From assembly GCF_001299475.1 (NCBI RefSeq), contig NZ_CYUJ01000002.1, forward strand, positions 124,001 to 188,000: DNA of 64,000 nucleotides, given 5' to 3'. The notes beneath the pieces were generated by a model. It saw only the letters and a list, made by a program, of their open reading frames with translations, did not search any database and had not been told where the DNA came from. This DNA comes from Neofamilia massiliensis (GTDB taxonomy: Bacteria; Bacillota; Clostridia; Tissierellales; Peptoniphilaceae). The translations under genes and the position numbers were made by a program. Of this stretch, positions 25,929-35,511 are shown piece after piece (positions within the stretch are counted from its first letter, which is position 1; each line of letters opens with the position of its first letter).

Positions 25929-27443
25929 ATGGAAGAAAAGAAAATACTTGGCAACCTTCATTCAATAGAATCAATGGGAACCTTAGACGGGCCAGGCAAC
26001 AGGACAATATTTTTCCTCCAAGGCTGTCCCCTAAGGTGCCTTTACTGCCACAACCCAGACAGCCAAACTACAAAAACAAATGAACAAATTAGTCCAGAAG
26101 AAGTTCTAAGTATAGCAATGAGATATAAGCCCTACCACGGCCAAGAAGGAGGAGTTACCTTTTCAGGTGGCGAACCACTTTTGCAAGGAGCCTTCCTCTA
26201 CGAATCACTAAAACTTTTAAAATCCAAGGGCTTTAACACTTGCATAGACACATCAGGCATAGGAGACAAGGAATACTACAAGAGGATCATGCCCCTAGTA
26301 GACACAATTCTCTTAGACGTCAAGGCCTTTGACCAAAAATCATTTAGAGAACTGACTAAGGGAAATTTTAAATCCTTTGAAAGATTTGTAAAAAAATTAA
26401 AAGACTATGGCTTTGCAGGTCAAATTTGGGTCAGACATGTAATGCTTCCAGGCTATACAGATGACAAGGAGTCAATGGAAAAACTAATCCAAGTTATCCA
26501 GCCAGTAAAAAACTTTGTTGAGAGAATAGAAATCCTTCCCTACCACACAGCAGGAGTTTCAAAGTACGAAGAGCTAGGCATGGACTACCAGCTTAAGGGC
26601 CTAGAGCCAATGGATGCAAAAATCGCCAAGGACTTAGAAATCTACGCCAACCAAGTTTTTGCTGACTCCCTAAAGAAAAGCAAGGAGTTAGACGAAAACA
26701 GGCAAAGAGAAAAACTCAGAGAAATTTCTGAAAGAGAAATAAAAATCCAAGGAGACCAAGAAGCCCTTTACCAAAAACTAAAAGACCTAAGCCTAATAGC
26801 TGGCCTCAAAGAAGAAGTGAAAAGGGAAATAATCTCAAAGATCAAAGTTCTAAAAATAAAGTCCAACGAATTTGTCTTTAAGTCAGGCGACATGGCAGAC
26901 TATATGTATGTAATTATAAAAGGCAGGGTAAAGATCTACCAGTACACCATAGATGGCAAGGAGCAAATTTTCTACATTTACAGAAAAGACGACTATATAG
27001 GCGGCCTAAACCTAATGGACTACACTTCCTATCTTTACACAGGCCAGGCCATCCAAGATTCAGAAGTTGTAGCAGTGCCTAGGGATATATTTATGAAATA
27101 CATTTACACCTCTCCAGTTGCCCTCCAACAAATGCTAAAAAAATCCTTTGAGAGAATAAGGTGGGCAGAAGAGCTAATAGAAAGACTGGCAGTTTCGAAC
27201 GCAACAATGAAGACAGCAGGCCTATTAATAAGACTTTCTAGAGAAATTGGCGTAAAAACAAAAGAAGGCATTAGATTAGAACTGGCTTTAAATAGAGAAG
27301 AGTTAGGATCTTACACAGGCTTAACAAGAGAATCAATAACCAGAAAATTAGGCGAATTTAAAGACCTAGGCTATATAGATTTAGTTGGAAATAGGATAAT
27401 TTTAATCAAAGACCTAGACGCCTTAGAAAATCTAGCCTTTTAA
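25929..27443 (+). CDS. pflA: Fusion of pyruvate formate-lyase activating enzyme and Crp/Fnr-family regulator
   Basis: A 504-residue single frame. Residues 1 to about 245 are a radical SAM glycyl-radical activase: the Cys33-x3-Cys37-x2-Cys40 cluster motif (CPLRCLYC), VTFSGGEPLLQ and DTSGIG. After a charged helical linker, residues about 285-400 form a cyclic-nucleotide-binding-type beta barrel (VFKSGDMADYMYVIIKGRVKIY). The end is an HTH_Crp domain whose recognition helix TRESITRKL carries Arg467, Glu468 and Arg472, the arrangement CRP uses to read GTGA. The regulator half has no cysteine of its own. AGGAGGAGG precedes the ATG. No stop or frame change separates the halves, so it appears to be a true fusion. 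Confidence 0.93.
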   Translation: MEEKKILGNLHSIESMGTLDGPGNRTIFFLQGCPLRCLYCHNPDSQTTKTNEQISPEEVLSIAMRYKPYHGQEGGVTFSGGEPLLQGAFLYESLKLLKSKGFNTCIDTSGIGDKEYYKRIMPLVDTILLDVKAFDQKSFRELTKGNFKSFERFVKKLKDYGFAGQIWVRHVMLPGYTDDKESMEKLIQVIQPVKNFVERIEILPYHTAGVSKYEELGMDYQLKGLEPMDAKIAKDLEIYANQVFADSLKKSKELDENRQREKLREISEREIKIQGDQEALYQKLKDLSLIAGLKEEVKREIISKIKVLKIKSNEFVFKSGDMADYMYVIIKGRVKIYQYTIDGKEQIFYIYRKDDYIGGLNLMDYTSYLYTGQAIQDSEVVAVPRDIFMKYIYTSPVALQQMLKKSFERIRWAEELIERLAVSNATMKTAGLLIRLSREIGVKTKEGIRLELALNREELGSYTGLTRESITRKLGEFKDLGYIDLVGNRIILIKDLDALENLAF

Positions 27444-27481
27444 AAAATATGTGATAAAGAGGACGCAGAAGAAAATAAAAA

Positions 27482-27558
27482 GGGGACAGGCCCAAAGGGA
27501 CAGTCCCCTAACTCTTTTCCGAGAAAGTGTGGGGACTGACCCTTGTGGTCTGTCCCCT
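27482..27558. repeat. Double GGGGAC...GTCCCC repeat
   Basis: Two adjacent palindromes (27482-27508 and 27531-27558) joined by a linker containing GAGAAAGTGTGGGGAC. They lie between two convergent genes and may terminate both. Confidence 0.8.
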
Positions 27559-27578
27559 TTGTTATCTCAAAATTAATC

Positions 27579-28646
27579 TTATTGAATATCATCTCCAGCA
27601 ACAAAGGAAATCTTCACTGGATAATTTTCTCCAGCAGATAAAACATCAACTAGGCCATTTAATTTAACAATTAACTTGCCAGTTTGTGGATCAAAACTAG
27701 TTGGGAGATTTTGGCCCCTATAAGAAGCTTGGAAATATGATCCAGCTAACTTAGAAGTAGTTTCACTTGAATAAATTAAGCTAATTTCAGAAAAGTCATC
27801 ATTAAGAGCCATAGATCCTGGCTTTAAAAGAGACTTTGGAGCAGAAATTTTCGCTTCAGCAAAGAGACTGTCTCTATCTTTCTTGCCAGTAATATCCAAG
27901 ATCATATCAAGAGCCTGACCCTTTTTAATAGAGGCAGAGCCAAAGACATCTTTAATTCTATCCTTAACATCTTTCGAGTGGTCCACTTTTCCTAACTTGT
28001 CCATGGCATTGTAAATCCATTCAAAAGATTGGTCCCTAGAAGCAGGATCAAATTCAGAAAATTCTTTACTTTCAGAATTTTCTTCTAAAGCCAAAACGGC
28101 CATAGCATTATAAAGCATTTCAAAGGCAGTTTGTCTGCTGGCCTTATCTTTAACATCTTTAATATCTAGACCTTGGAAGAGATTAAGTTCATTGGCCCAG
28201 ACAATATAAGAATCTGGCCAAAGAGCATTTAGTCTATCTTCTTTGCTTAAGTCTTTTTTACAAGCCTTGACAAGCATGGCAGCAAGTTCGGCGTTAGTAA
28301 TATTGTTGTCTGGTTTAAAGGACCCATCCTCATAACCTTGAAGGATGCCCCTTGGGTCGTTAGACAACTGGTCAATGTAGACTTTGGCCCAATGGTCCAT
28401 AGTATCAATAAAGGTAAAGTCAGGAATTTCTTCAGAAAGCTTAATTCCCATAGTCGTTATCTTGGCAAATTCAGCACGAGTAATAGGCTGGTCTAGGGCC
28501 AAGTCGATTTTGCCATCTTCTAAAATCCTACCTGCAACAATATTTTTATCCTGTAAATATGAAATCTTTCCGTTAACATTTGCAAAAGCCAGGCCACTTG
28601 TAAAAATAAAAACCAGGGCCAAGGCCAAAGATAATTTTTTCTTCAT
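27579..28646 (-). CDS. Secreted SLH-domain protein
   Basis: A 355-residue exported protein with a signal peptide (about 1-23, ending AFA) and three S-layer-homology repeats. Landmarks are ITRAEFAKITTMG, the DHWAKVYIDQL...GYEDGSFKPDNNITNAELAAML unit and ASRQTAFEMLYNAMAVL. These anchor proteins to secondary wall polymer. The C-terminal 150 residues are of unknown type, ending in a probable beta-rich segment. AGGAGG on the minus strand fixes the start at 28646; 11 extra upstream codons are rejected. It is related in layout to the N-terminus of the major S-layer protein at 54.2 kb. Confidence 0.88.
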   Translation of the reverse strand: MKKKLSLALALVFIFTSGLAFANVNGKISYLQDKNIVAGRILEDGKIDLALDQPITRAEFAKITTMGIKLSEEIPDFTFIDTMDHWAKVYIDQLSNDPRGILQGYEDGSFKPDNNITNAELAAMLVKACKKDLSKEDRLNALWPDSYIVWANELNLFQGLDIKDVKDKASRQTAFEMLYNAMAVLALEENSESKEFSEFDPASRDQSFEWIYNAMDKLGKVDHSKDVKDRIKDVFGSASIKKGQALDMILDITGKKDRDSLFAEAKISAPKSLLKPGSMALNDDFSEISLIYSSETTSKLAGSYFQASYRGQNLPTSFDPQTGKLIVKLNGLVDVLSAGENYPVKISFVAGDDIQ

Positions 28647-28729
28647 AAGAAACCTCCTCATTTTCTTTAAGTATAACACAATGAAAGCAGGGAAGAGTGA
28701 AGAAAAGATGACAAAACTTATGTAAAAAA

Positions 28730-28810
28730 CGGGGATGCACCTAAAGGAGCGTCCCCATTATATTGAGAGAGTGTGGGGGTCTGTCCCTTGTGGACTGACC
28801 CTATTTATCA
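28730..28810. repeat. Left 81-bp direct repeat around a small gene
   Basis: Nearly identical to 29171-29251 (about 7 differences in 81, mainly in the first palindrome). Each copy contains a GGGGA...TCCCC palindrome followed by GAGAGAGTGTGGGGGTCTG and CCCTTGTGGACTGACC. They flank the 83-residue gene at 28880. Confidence 0.88.
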
Positions 28811-28879
28811 GCAACTATTCTAGCTTAAATAAAAAAATCAGGGGAATAATATAAATAGAAAAAACACCAGGAGGACATT

Positions 28880-29131
28880 ATGGATAAAAAACTTTACAAG
28901 TATATTTTAGATATAGTAATGGCAACAATTGGCAAGGCTCTTAGTCTAGCAAGTTTTAAAAAGAGTAAATGGTCTGAAGCTGAAATCAAGGCAGCTATTA
29001 AAGACATGGTAGACCAAGGCTATTTATTAGCAGTTGTTTACGACACTCAAGGTCCAGACGGCCAAGTGGTTTTAGTCAACAACGTAACAGAAAAGGGCCT
29101 CAAGTTAGCAGAAGAACTAAGAGGGGAATAA
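28880..29131 (+). CDS. Small conserved-looking protein, possible winged helix
   Basis: An 83-residue soluble protein that I do not recognise with confidence. A helical first part (KLYKYILDIVMATIGKALSL) is followed by WSEAEIKAAIKDMVDQGYLL, a beta hairpin, and VTEKGLKLAEEL, an arrangement like small winged-helix proteins such as the YjcQ group. CAGGAGG precedes the ATG. It stands alone between two 81-bp direct repeats, so it may be a recently acquired or mobilised cassette. Confidence 0.55.
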   Translation: MDKKLYKYILDIVMATIGKALSLASFKKSKWSEAEIKAAIKDMVDQGYLLAVVYDTQGPDGQVVLVNNVTEKGLKLAEELRGE

Positions 29132-29170
29132 AATATTTTAGAATAATAGAAAAATAAAACGAAAATAAAA

Positions 29171-29251
29171 CGGGGACACAGCTAAAGCAATGTCCCCATT
29201 ATCTTGAGAGAGTGTGGGGGTCTGTCCCTTGTGGACTGACCCTATTTATCA
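29171..29251. repeat. Right 81-bp direct repeat around a small gene
   Basis: Partner of 28730-28810. It also lies 3' of the minus-strand folC gene and could help terminate it. Confidence 0.88.
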
Positions 29252-29254
29252 AAA

Positions 29255-30541
29255 TTAAATTTTATTCTTCTCAAAGTCCCTAATATCCCTAACCAAATAC
29301 AAGGACCCGCACCAAAGAACTAGGTCAGATGATCCAGCAAGGGACTTAGAAAATTCATAGGCCTCTTTTCTATCTTCAATTACATAAACTTGGTCGCGAA
29401 ACTTTTGGACTTCAGCCTTTAATTCATCCATAGCAAAGGCCCTTTTTGGATTGTCAACAGAAGTTACAATCATTTCATCTGCAATTTCTGCAAGTTCTCT
29501 GATGGTATAATTATAGTCCTTGTCCTTTAAAATTGAAAAGCCAACAATAAGTTTGTCGTAGGAAAAGACCTTTAAAGACTCCTTCATGGCGGCGATGGCC
29601 TCGGCATTGTGGCTGCCATCAACTAAAACCCTTGGATTTGATGAAATTAATTCCAGTCTACCAGGATTTGCTGAGGCGAAAATTCCATCTACAATATCCT
29701 CTGAACTTAGGGAAAAATAATCCTTAAAATAATCTAAAAACATTACAGCCAGCGAGGCATTATAAAGTTGGTGGATGCCAATTAATTTAGTTTTTAAATC
29801 CCCATAGGCCCTAAAGGCAAATTCATTGTAGCCTTCATTCATCTCAATAATTTTCACTTCATCTTTAGCAAAAGTATAGAGAGGAGACTTTAACTCCTTG
29901 GCTCTATCTTTAAAAACTTTTAAGACTTTCTCATTTTGAGGGTAAACAAAAACTGGCCTGTCTTTTTTTATAATCCCAGCTTTTTTCTCAGCAATTTCCA
30001 AAACATTGGACCCTAAAATTCCAAGATGGTCCAAAGATATTGTTGCAATTAAAGAGGCCAGTGGTGAACTTATAACATTTGTGGCATCATTAAGACCGCC
30101 AAGGCCAACTTCAACAACAGCAACGTCAACTTCTTGGTCATAAAAATACAAATACATAATAGCAGTTTGGGCCTCGAAATAAGTTATTGGATGACCTGCA
30201 TTTCGAAGCTCTTCAACAATAGGTTTTAGCCTGTCAATATAGGCACAAAAATCATCATTAGAAATAGCCTGGCCGTTAATTTTCATTGACTCAGTCATTA
30301 GGCCCATATAAGGGGAGACGAAAATCCCGCACCTGACCTTCTTAGACAAAACCGAATAAATAAAATTACAAGTTGACCCCTTGCCGTTAGTTCCAGCAAC
30401 GTGGATGACTTTAATTTTATCTTGGGGATTTCCCAGTCTGTCCATGAGGACTTTCATATTTCTAAGACTACGGTCTTCATTTCTTGGACCAAGATCGTAA
30501 ACCCAATCTATATAGGCATTTAATTTTTTTAAATCTTCCAT
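29255..30541 (-). CDS. folC: Folylpolyglutamate/dihydrofolate synthase
   Basis: A 428-residue Mur-ligase-fold enzyme adding glutamate to folates, and possibly making dihydrofolate. It has the ATP loop HVAGTNGKGSTCNF, the VEVGLGGLNDATN metal-binding strand, SLDHLGILG, and the C-terminal DGSHNAEAI motif, all typical of FolC. The ATG at 30541 has GGAG at suitable distance; a TTG at 30553 would add four residues. It is read leftward, after the M15 peptidase on the same strand. Whether it also has dihydrofolate synthase activity cannot be told from sequence alone. Confidence 0.93.
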   Translation of the reverse strand: MEDLKKLNAYIDWVYDLGPRNEDRSLRNMKVLMDRLGNPQDKIKVIHVAGTNGKGSTCNFIYSVLSKKVRCGIFVSPYMGLMTESMKINGQAISNDDFCAYIDRLKPIVEELRNAGHPITYFEAQTAIMYLYFYDQEVDVAVVEVGLGGLNDATNVISSPLASLIATISLDHLGILGSNVLEIAEKKAGIIKKDRPVFVYPQNEKVLKVFKDRAKELKSPLYTFAKDEVKIIEMNEGYNEFAFRAYGDLKTKLIGIHQLYNASLAVMFLDYFKDYFSLSSEDIVDGIFASANPGRLELISSNPRVLVDGSHNAEAIAAMKESLKVFSYDKLIVGFSILKDKDYNYTIRELAEIADEMIVTSVDNPKRAFAMDELKAEVQKFRDQVYVIEDRKEAYEFSKSLAGSSDLVLWCGSLYLVRDIRDFEKNKI

Positions 30542-30603
30542 TTTAATCTCCAAAAATTTCTTTTCTTAATCTTAGCAAAGGAAAGATTTTTGGTCAATGA
30601 AAA

Positions 30604-31110
30604 TTAATGGTTCCACCAAGTGTCTAATTGAAAGTGGGCCATGTCCTGGCAGCCAGTCCAAAAATAGCCAGCATTGAGGCCAAGGTCTCTGCCAATTTCA
30701 GCGCAGGATTTAAAAAACTTTTCATCGCCATAAGGATCGGCTCCAGCCTTACAAATGTCAAAGGCGTAGCGGTCAGTGTGGCGAGAATTCCTGGTCCAAG
30801 TTACAACATTTCCATCTCTAGAGCGCCCTTGGTCATAAAGCCAGTCTTGTCTTGCCTGGGTCCTATAAGTTTCAGTAATCCTAACATCTAAACCCTGGAC
30901 CTGGCAGGCGTATAAAAACTTTTCGGCAACTTCCTTAGTCTTTGGCGTAAGTTGGTCCAAGTCAGAAATAATTTCATCTGGTGGTGGGTCAATTTTTTCA
31001 TAAGGTCCCCTGTCAAAGATAAAAGTATAAAGGCCGATTCTTGGAAAGATTTTAAAAATCATCAGGCCAAGTAAGATTAAAATTAAAATAGCTTTAAAAA
31101 ATTTTTTCAT
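30604..31110 (-). CDS. Membrane-anchored M15-family D,D-/L,D-carboxypeptidase-like protein
   Basis: A 168-residue protein with an N-terminal membrane segment (about 4-25) and an extracellular M15 peptidase domain of the VanY/endolysin L-alanyl-D-glutamate peptidase type. Zinc-site motifs are visible as SRHTDRYAFDIC (His and Asp) and DMAHFQL (His), with GLDVRITETYRT upstream. It probably trims peptidoglycan stem peptides. AAGGAGA precedes the ATG at 31110. It lies upstream of folC on the minus strand with a 62-base gap. Confidence 0.85.
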   Translation of the reverse strand: MKKFFKAILILILLGLMIFKIFPRIGLYTFIFDRGPYEKIDPPPDEIISDLDQLTPKTKEVAEKFLYACQVQGLDVRITETYRTQARQDWLYDQGRSRDGNVVTWTRNSRHTDRYAFDICKAGADPYGDEKFFKSCAEIGRDLGLNAGYFWTGCQDMAHFQLDTWWNH

Positions 31111-31169
31111 AAACAATCTCCTTGCCTATAATTATAGAGAGTAAATCTTAAAAAATTTCAAAGATTATC

Positions 31170-33716
31170 TTAAATAATTCTTGAGTTATTTTTCATACTC
31201 AAATCATCTAAAGTATTTAAATAGTAGCGTCTTAGAATTAAGAAAACTGCTAATAAATATAAGAATATAGGTATAAAATTTATTTTTAAGAAAATATCTA
31301 AGAGGCTAAAGCTATCATAAGCCTTGTGGGTCATAAATAATGAAAAGAACAAGCCTATAAAACTGAAGCACAAAATAGTTTTCATATTTTCTTTTACTTC
31401 TTTTAAAGCGATTTGTCTCAAAGTTGGCTTATCCATTCCTATTATCATTAAAAGAGTATATTCTTGTTTTCTACTTTCTTTTAAAGTTATTGAAGTGGAA
31501 TAGGCTTGACTTAGACCTAATATTCCTGCCACAAGAGATATTGCTAGTAATAGGGTGTATAAAATTCTATTTGAGTAATATTCAAAATTATTTGCTGATT
31601 CTTTACTAATTATTTCTAAATCTCTAGTAGAAATATTTTTTCTCAAAAGATCTTTTATAGCATCTATATTATCAGAAGAATTAAAATAAATCTCTTCAGT
31701 GAACATACCAGTGTGGTCTTGGTCAGAATCTTCTATTAACTTAAAATAATTATCCATTGATGTTATAAAGGTCAGCTGATTTTTCTTTTGGGGAACATTA
31801 ATTAAGTTAGGATCATAAGAATACTTTAGTATATTAACCTTAAATTTTCTATTTTCAACGTCATAGGCCTTGGCAAAATCTGAAGTATAGTCAGCTAGAA
31901 CTAAAGAATTAATATTTTCCTTTAAGGCCCTAGTAGATTCTTGGAGATTTATTGCCTTAGTATAATCTTGACTAAGAAGATTAATAAGAATTCCTGAATT
32001 TTCTAAATCTTCATCTTTAAAGCTAATATTTTCATTTTCTAAAAGTTCTTTATACTTGTCATCCTCTAGACCTATAATATTAAATTTGATTTCTGGGCCA
32101 TATTCATTTACATAGGAATCATAAAAATCATTGTAGTAAGTCTTATCTAAAATATCACTGTAATTATTGTCCTCTAATAATGAAAAAGAGTTTTGCCTGT
32201 AACTAACATAATCATTTTTATAATTATCTGTAAGTTTTTCAATTATAGACCTAGGAAAAACCTTAGGATTAATATAAGAAACACAGTAATCATAGTTTTC
32301 CATTTTATCTAAATAATTATATTTAATTTCTAAATTTAATCCAGCAAGTAAAGCAAGCATTAAAGATAAAAACAGAAAACCTAATGAAATTGACAAAGAA
32401 GAAAATAAAGTCTTTAACTTTTGGCTAGCAAGGTTAATTTTAGAAAAATCTTTTAAAAACGAATCTTTTCTTAAAGGTTTAAATTTTTTCTTATTCTTTT
32501 TTGTTTTGTACAACTTCATCGACTCAATAATATTTACTTTTCCAATTTTTCTAATAGGTCCCAAGGATGCAAAAGCTAAAATAAAAACAGTTAAAACTAT
32601 AATAAGAAGGAATACTAACAGGCTTGGCCTAAAGTAAAAACCTCCTTGTCTAAATTTAACTAAGTCTTGACTAGCTAAGAAATAATATTTAGTCATTATT
32701 TTTAAAATGATAATAGAAAATATACTTCCTGATAAAACACCTAAAATTATTGGAACTATACTAAGTTTATACATTCTCTTAAAAATCAATTTTTTAAGAT
32801 CAGATTTTTTTGCGCCAATAGAAAGCAAAAGACCATATTGTCTAATTTGTGTATTTTCCCAAGCCATAAAAATACTTTTAATAACAACTATAAAAAATCC
32901 TACAATTAAAGTAGAACCAAGAGCTAAGATTTTAGGGTATTTTTCCGTTAAAGAATCATTATAAAAGTCTTTAGAGTTTATAAAATTAGCAGATAAGTAT
33001 AGATAATTGTACTTAATAAAACCCTGGCCTATGTCTCCACCAGCTAAGGCTTTTTGATAATCAATTCCCAAGCTTTCAGCTAACTGAGGAGTAACTTTAT
33101 AAGCGTCCCTAATATTTTTATACCAAATGGCAATTTGATTTGCGGAATTTTTTATTTCTTCTTGGTCTCTATAAGTATAGGCTATAGTTTCTTTTTCCCA
33201 AGACAAGGTATCAAAATCTACAAGACCTACTAAAGTATTAGAAAACTCTTTTCCATCAGAATCAATAACTACAAGCTTGTCCCCAAGTTTAAAGCCATAA
33301 TCTCTAGCTGTATCAACAGGCAACAATATTTCATCAGATTTTTCAGCTACTCTTCCATCTACTAAAGTCTTTTTTACAATTTCATTATAATTACTGTCAG
33401 CTGCTGTAAGTTCAATATCCATATCAGTATTTTTTATATGAAAGTTATCTTTTCTACTAGCAAAGGCCAGTTTCTCTATGTTGACATTATTTTCCAAAAT
33501 TTTTACCTTGGCAGAATTTAAGTCGTTAAATATTAAAACCTGAAAGTCTCCATACATATCCAAAGCAGCTTCTTGGTCATTTTTAACAAAGGAAGAAAAA
33601 ATAAATAAAAAAATACTTAAACTTAAAACAGCAATAAAGATGCTAATTTTTAAGGCCTTAATAGATTCTTTATCTCTTTTTAAAGACGAGTATATATATA
33701 AGTCATAAATTTTCAT
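31170..33716 (-). CDS. Large FtsX-family ABC transporter permease
   Basis: An 848-residue permease with two FtsX-like halves. The order is one membrane helix (about 20-42), an extracellular region to about 265, three helices (about 270-395), another near 435-460, a second extracellular region to about 690, and a final group of three helices. Its ATG overlaps the ATPase stop (ATGA). With the upstream ATPase, kinase and regulator it forms a module like those that sense and remove peptide antibiotics (BceAB-like), but it is larger than BceB and has a duplicated FtsX plan, closer to MacB/LolCDE-type relatives. The substrate is unknown. Confidence 0.85.
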   Translation of the reverse strand: MKIYDLYIYSSLKRDKESIKALKISIFIAVLSLSIFLFIFSSFVKNDQEAALDMYGDFQVLIFNDLNSAKVKILENNVNIEKLAFASRKDNFHIKNTDMDIELTAADSNYNEIVKKTLVDGRVAEKSDEILLPVDTARDYGFKLGDKLVVIDSDGKEFSNTLVGLVDFDTLSWEKETIAYTYRDQEEIKNSANQIAIWYKNIRDAYKVTPQLAESLGIDYQKALAGGDIGQGFIKYNYLYLSANFINSKDFYNDSLTEKYPKILALGSTLIVGFFIVVIKSIFMAWENTQIRQYGLLLSIGAKKSDLKKLIFKRMYKLSIVPIILGVLSGSIFSIIILKIMTKYYFLASQDLVKFRQGGFYFRPSLLVFLLIIVLTVFILAFASLGPIRKIGKVNIIESMKLYKTKKNKKKFKPLRKDSFLKDFSKINLASQKLKTLFSSLSISLGFLFLSLMLALLAGLNLEIKYNYLDKMENYDYCVSYINPKVFPRSIIEKLTDNYKNDYVSYRQNSFSLLEDNNYSDILDKTYYNDFYDSYVNEYGPEIKFNIIGLEDDKYKELLENENISFKDEDLENSGILINLLSQDYTKAINLQESTRALKENINSLVLADYTSDFAKAYDVENRKFKVNILKYSYDPNLINVPQKKNQLTFITSMDNYFKLIEDSDQDHTGMFTEEIYFNSSDNIDAIKDLLRKNISTRDLEIISKESANNFEYYSNRILYTLLLAISLVAGILGLSQAYSTSITLKESRKQEYTLLMIIGMDKPTLRQIALKEVKENMKTILCFSFIGLFFSLFMTHKAYDSFSLLDIFLKINFIPIFLYLLAVFLILRRYYLNTLDDLSMKNNSRII

Positions 33717-34393
33717 TTTAAAACCACGTCCCTAATAATTTTTCCATCTTCCATGTGAAAAACTCTATTAGTAGCATTAACTAAGTCCTCATCATGGCTA
33801 ACTATTAGCATAGTTTGTTTAAAAGCTTGGTTAGAAAACTTTAAAAGCTCTAAGACCTTGTCTCTATTTTTCCTATCAAGATTTCCAGTAGGCTCATCGA
33901 GAAGAACAATTGAAGGCTTGTTAACTAAAGCTCTAGCAATAGCAACTCTTTGTTGTTCTCCACCTGAAAGTTCTTCTGGAAAAGATTTTTCCCTATCTTC
34001 CATAGATATAAGTTCCATAATTTTTTTATAAAAGTCTAAATCCACATCCCTTCCATCCATAAGCAAAGGAAGTTTAATGTTTTGTTCCACATTTAAATTT
34101 GATATTAAATTATAAAATTGATAAACTATGCCAACCCTTCTTCTCCTATACAAGGCCAGGTCAGATTGACTTAGAATATCTGTTCTCTGTCCTTCTATAT
34201 AAACTTCACCAGCAGTGGGCCTATCTAAACCTCCTAAAAGATTTAATAAAGTAGACTTACCTGAACCGCTAGGGCCAAAAATTCCTATAAAATCTCCTCT
34301 TTCAACATTAATATTGATGTTGTCTAAGGCAATCTTTTTCTCTCTTCCATCAATATAAGTTTTTGTTAAATTAACAGTTTTTAAAATTTCCAT
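33713..34393 (-). CDS. ABC transporter ATPase (MacB/BceA-like)
   Basis: A 226-residue ATPase with Walker A GPSGSGKST, signature LSGGEQQRVAIARAL, Walker B IVLLDEPTGNLD and the switch His in IVSHDEDL. The DEPTGNLD form is typical of the MacB/LolD/BceA group that partners FtsX permeases. Stop and start codons overlap with the permease gene, indicating coupled translation. It follows the histidine-kinase gene after an 80-base gap on the minus strand. Confidence 0.95.
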   Translation of the reverse strand: MEILKTVNLTKTYIDGREKKIALDNININVERGDFIGIFGPSGSGKSTLLNLLGGLDRPTAGEVYIEGQRTDILSQSDLALYRRRRVGIVYQFYNLISNLNVEQNIKLPLLMDGRDVDLDFYKKIMELISMEDREKSFPEELSGGEQQRVAIARALVNKPSIVLLDEPTGNLDRKNRDKVLELLKFSNQAFKQTMLIVSHDEDLVNATNRVFHMEDGKIIRDVVLK

Positions 34394-34473
34394 TTTTTCA
34401 CCTCAGCCTTATTGTATAAGGTCAATCTTACATAAAAGTTACAAAAGGCAAAGAAATTAATCTTTGCCCTTCC

Positions 34474-35511
34474 TTAATAAAATTTAATTATAAATACTCC
34501 ACCCTTATTATTAGTAACACTAATAGTTGCATTATGCTTATTTAATATTGTCTTGGCAAGGTTTAATCCAATACCAACACCAGGAGAATCTTCATCTGCC
34601 TTATAAAATCGATTAAAAACCTTTGAAAGGTCTTCTTCTTTAAAGCCTGGACCATTATCTTCAACTCTAACTTCCTTATAAACCTTAGTAGTATTATAAG
34701 TAATCTTTATCTCTCCTTTAGAATAAGCAAGAGAGTTTTTTATTATATTAATCATAGCTTCAACTAACCAAGAATAATCACCATAGATACAAAAACTTTG
34801 GCCAGCCTTTATAATTTTTACATTAGAGTCTTCAATTAAACTATCTAAAGATTCCAAGCTAGATGAAATCAAATCATCAATATTAATTTTTTCATTTTTA
34901 AGACTAACTTCATTTACATCAAACCTAGCTAAGGCTAAAAGAGAGGAGACCAAGTAGTTCATCTTATCTAATTCATTTTCAATCTTTTCTAAATTAGAAC
35001 TTGGTCTAGCTATTTTTTCTAAAGCTATTAAAATTTCCATAGAAGCTATAGGAGTTTTTAATTGATGAGAAATATCTTCTATATAATTTTTTATAGCAAC
35101 TTTATCTTTAAAATTTTTTTCAGAATTTTCTCTTAGCTCTAAGATAATTTTATAAAGATCATCATATAGGTCTTCTAATTTTTCAATTTCAGAAATGTCA
35201 ATTGAGTAATTCCCAGTAGAAATTTTTTCTAATCTTTCTTTAACAAGACTTAAATAAGTATTAAATGCTCTTTCTTTCTTTGCAAGTAAATAATAGAAAA
35301 AACTAGCAATTAAAACTGCTATAAGAAAAAGACTAAGAATCAAAATTCGTCTATCTTTAAATACTATAAGAGAATTCTCATAACCTAAAACTTTTAAATC
35401 TATTAATTTGGAAATTTGTAAAAAATAAAAATAATCTATAAGCTTGTAGACTAAAAAAATTATGGCTAGAGCAAAGGATAATATGACAAAGAAATCTTTT
35501 TTATTTTTCAT
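34474..35511 (-). CDS. Sensor histidine kinase of the ABC module
   Basis: A 345-residue kinase with two membrane helices (about 10-27 and 52-75) and only a short extracytoplasmic loop of roughly 25 residues, an intramembrane-sensing layout that often relies on the partner transporter for detection. The dimerisation/phosphoacceptor motif is ISHQLKTPIASMEI. ATPase motifs are NIIKNSLAYS, VEDNGPGF and GVGIGLNLAKTIL. The ATG at 35511 overlaps the regulator's last codons by 11 bases; a TTG two codons earlier is less likely. Confidence 0.92.
   Translation of the reverse strand: MKNKKDFFVILSFALAIIFLVYKLIDYFYFLQISKLIDLKVLGYENSLIVFKDRRILILSLFLIAVLIASFFYYLLAKKERAFNTYLSLVKERLEKISTGNYSIDISEIEKLEDLYDDLYKIILELRENSEKNFKDKVAIKNYIEDISHQLKTPIASMEILIALEKIARPSSNLEKIENELDKMNYLVSSLLALARFDVNEVSLKNEKINIDDLISSSLESLDSLIEDSNVKIIKAGQSFCIYGDYSWLVEAMINIIKNSLAYSKGEIKITYNTTKVYKEVRVEDNGPGFKEEDLSKVFNRFYKADEDSPGVGIGLNLAKTILNKHNATISVTNNKGGVFIIKFY

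Noticed and set aside
28384-28725. 113-codon plus-strand frame
   Set aside because: Antisense to the SLH-domain gene; composition and lack of a ribosome site mark it as a shadow frame.
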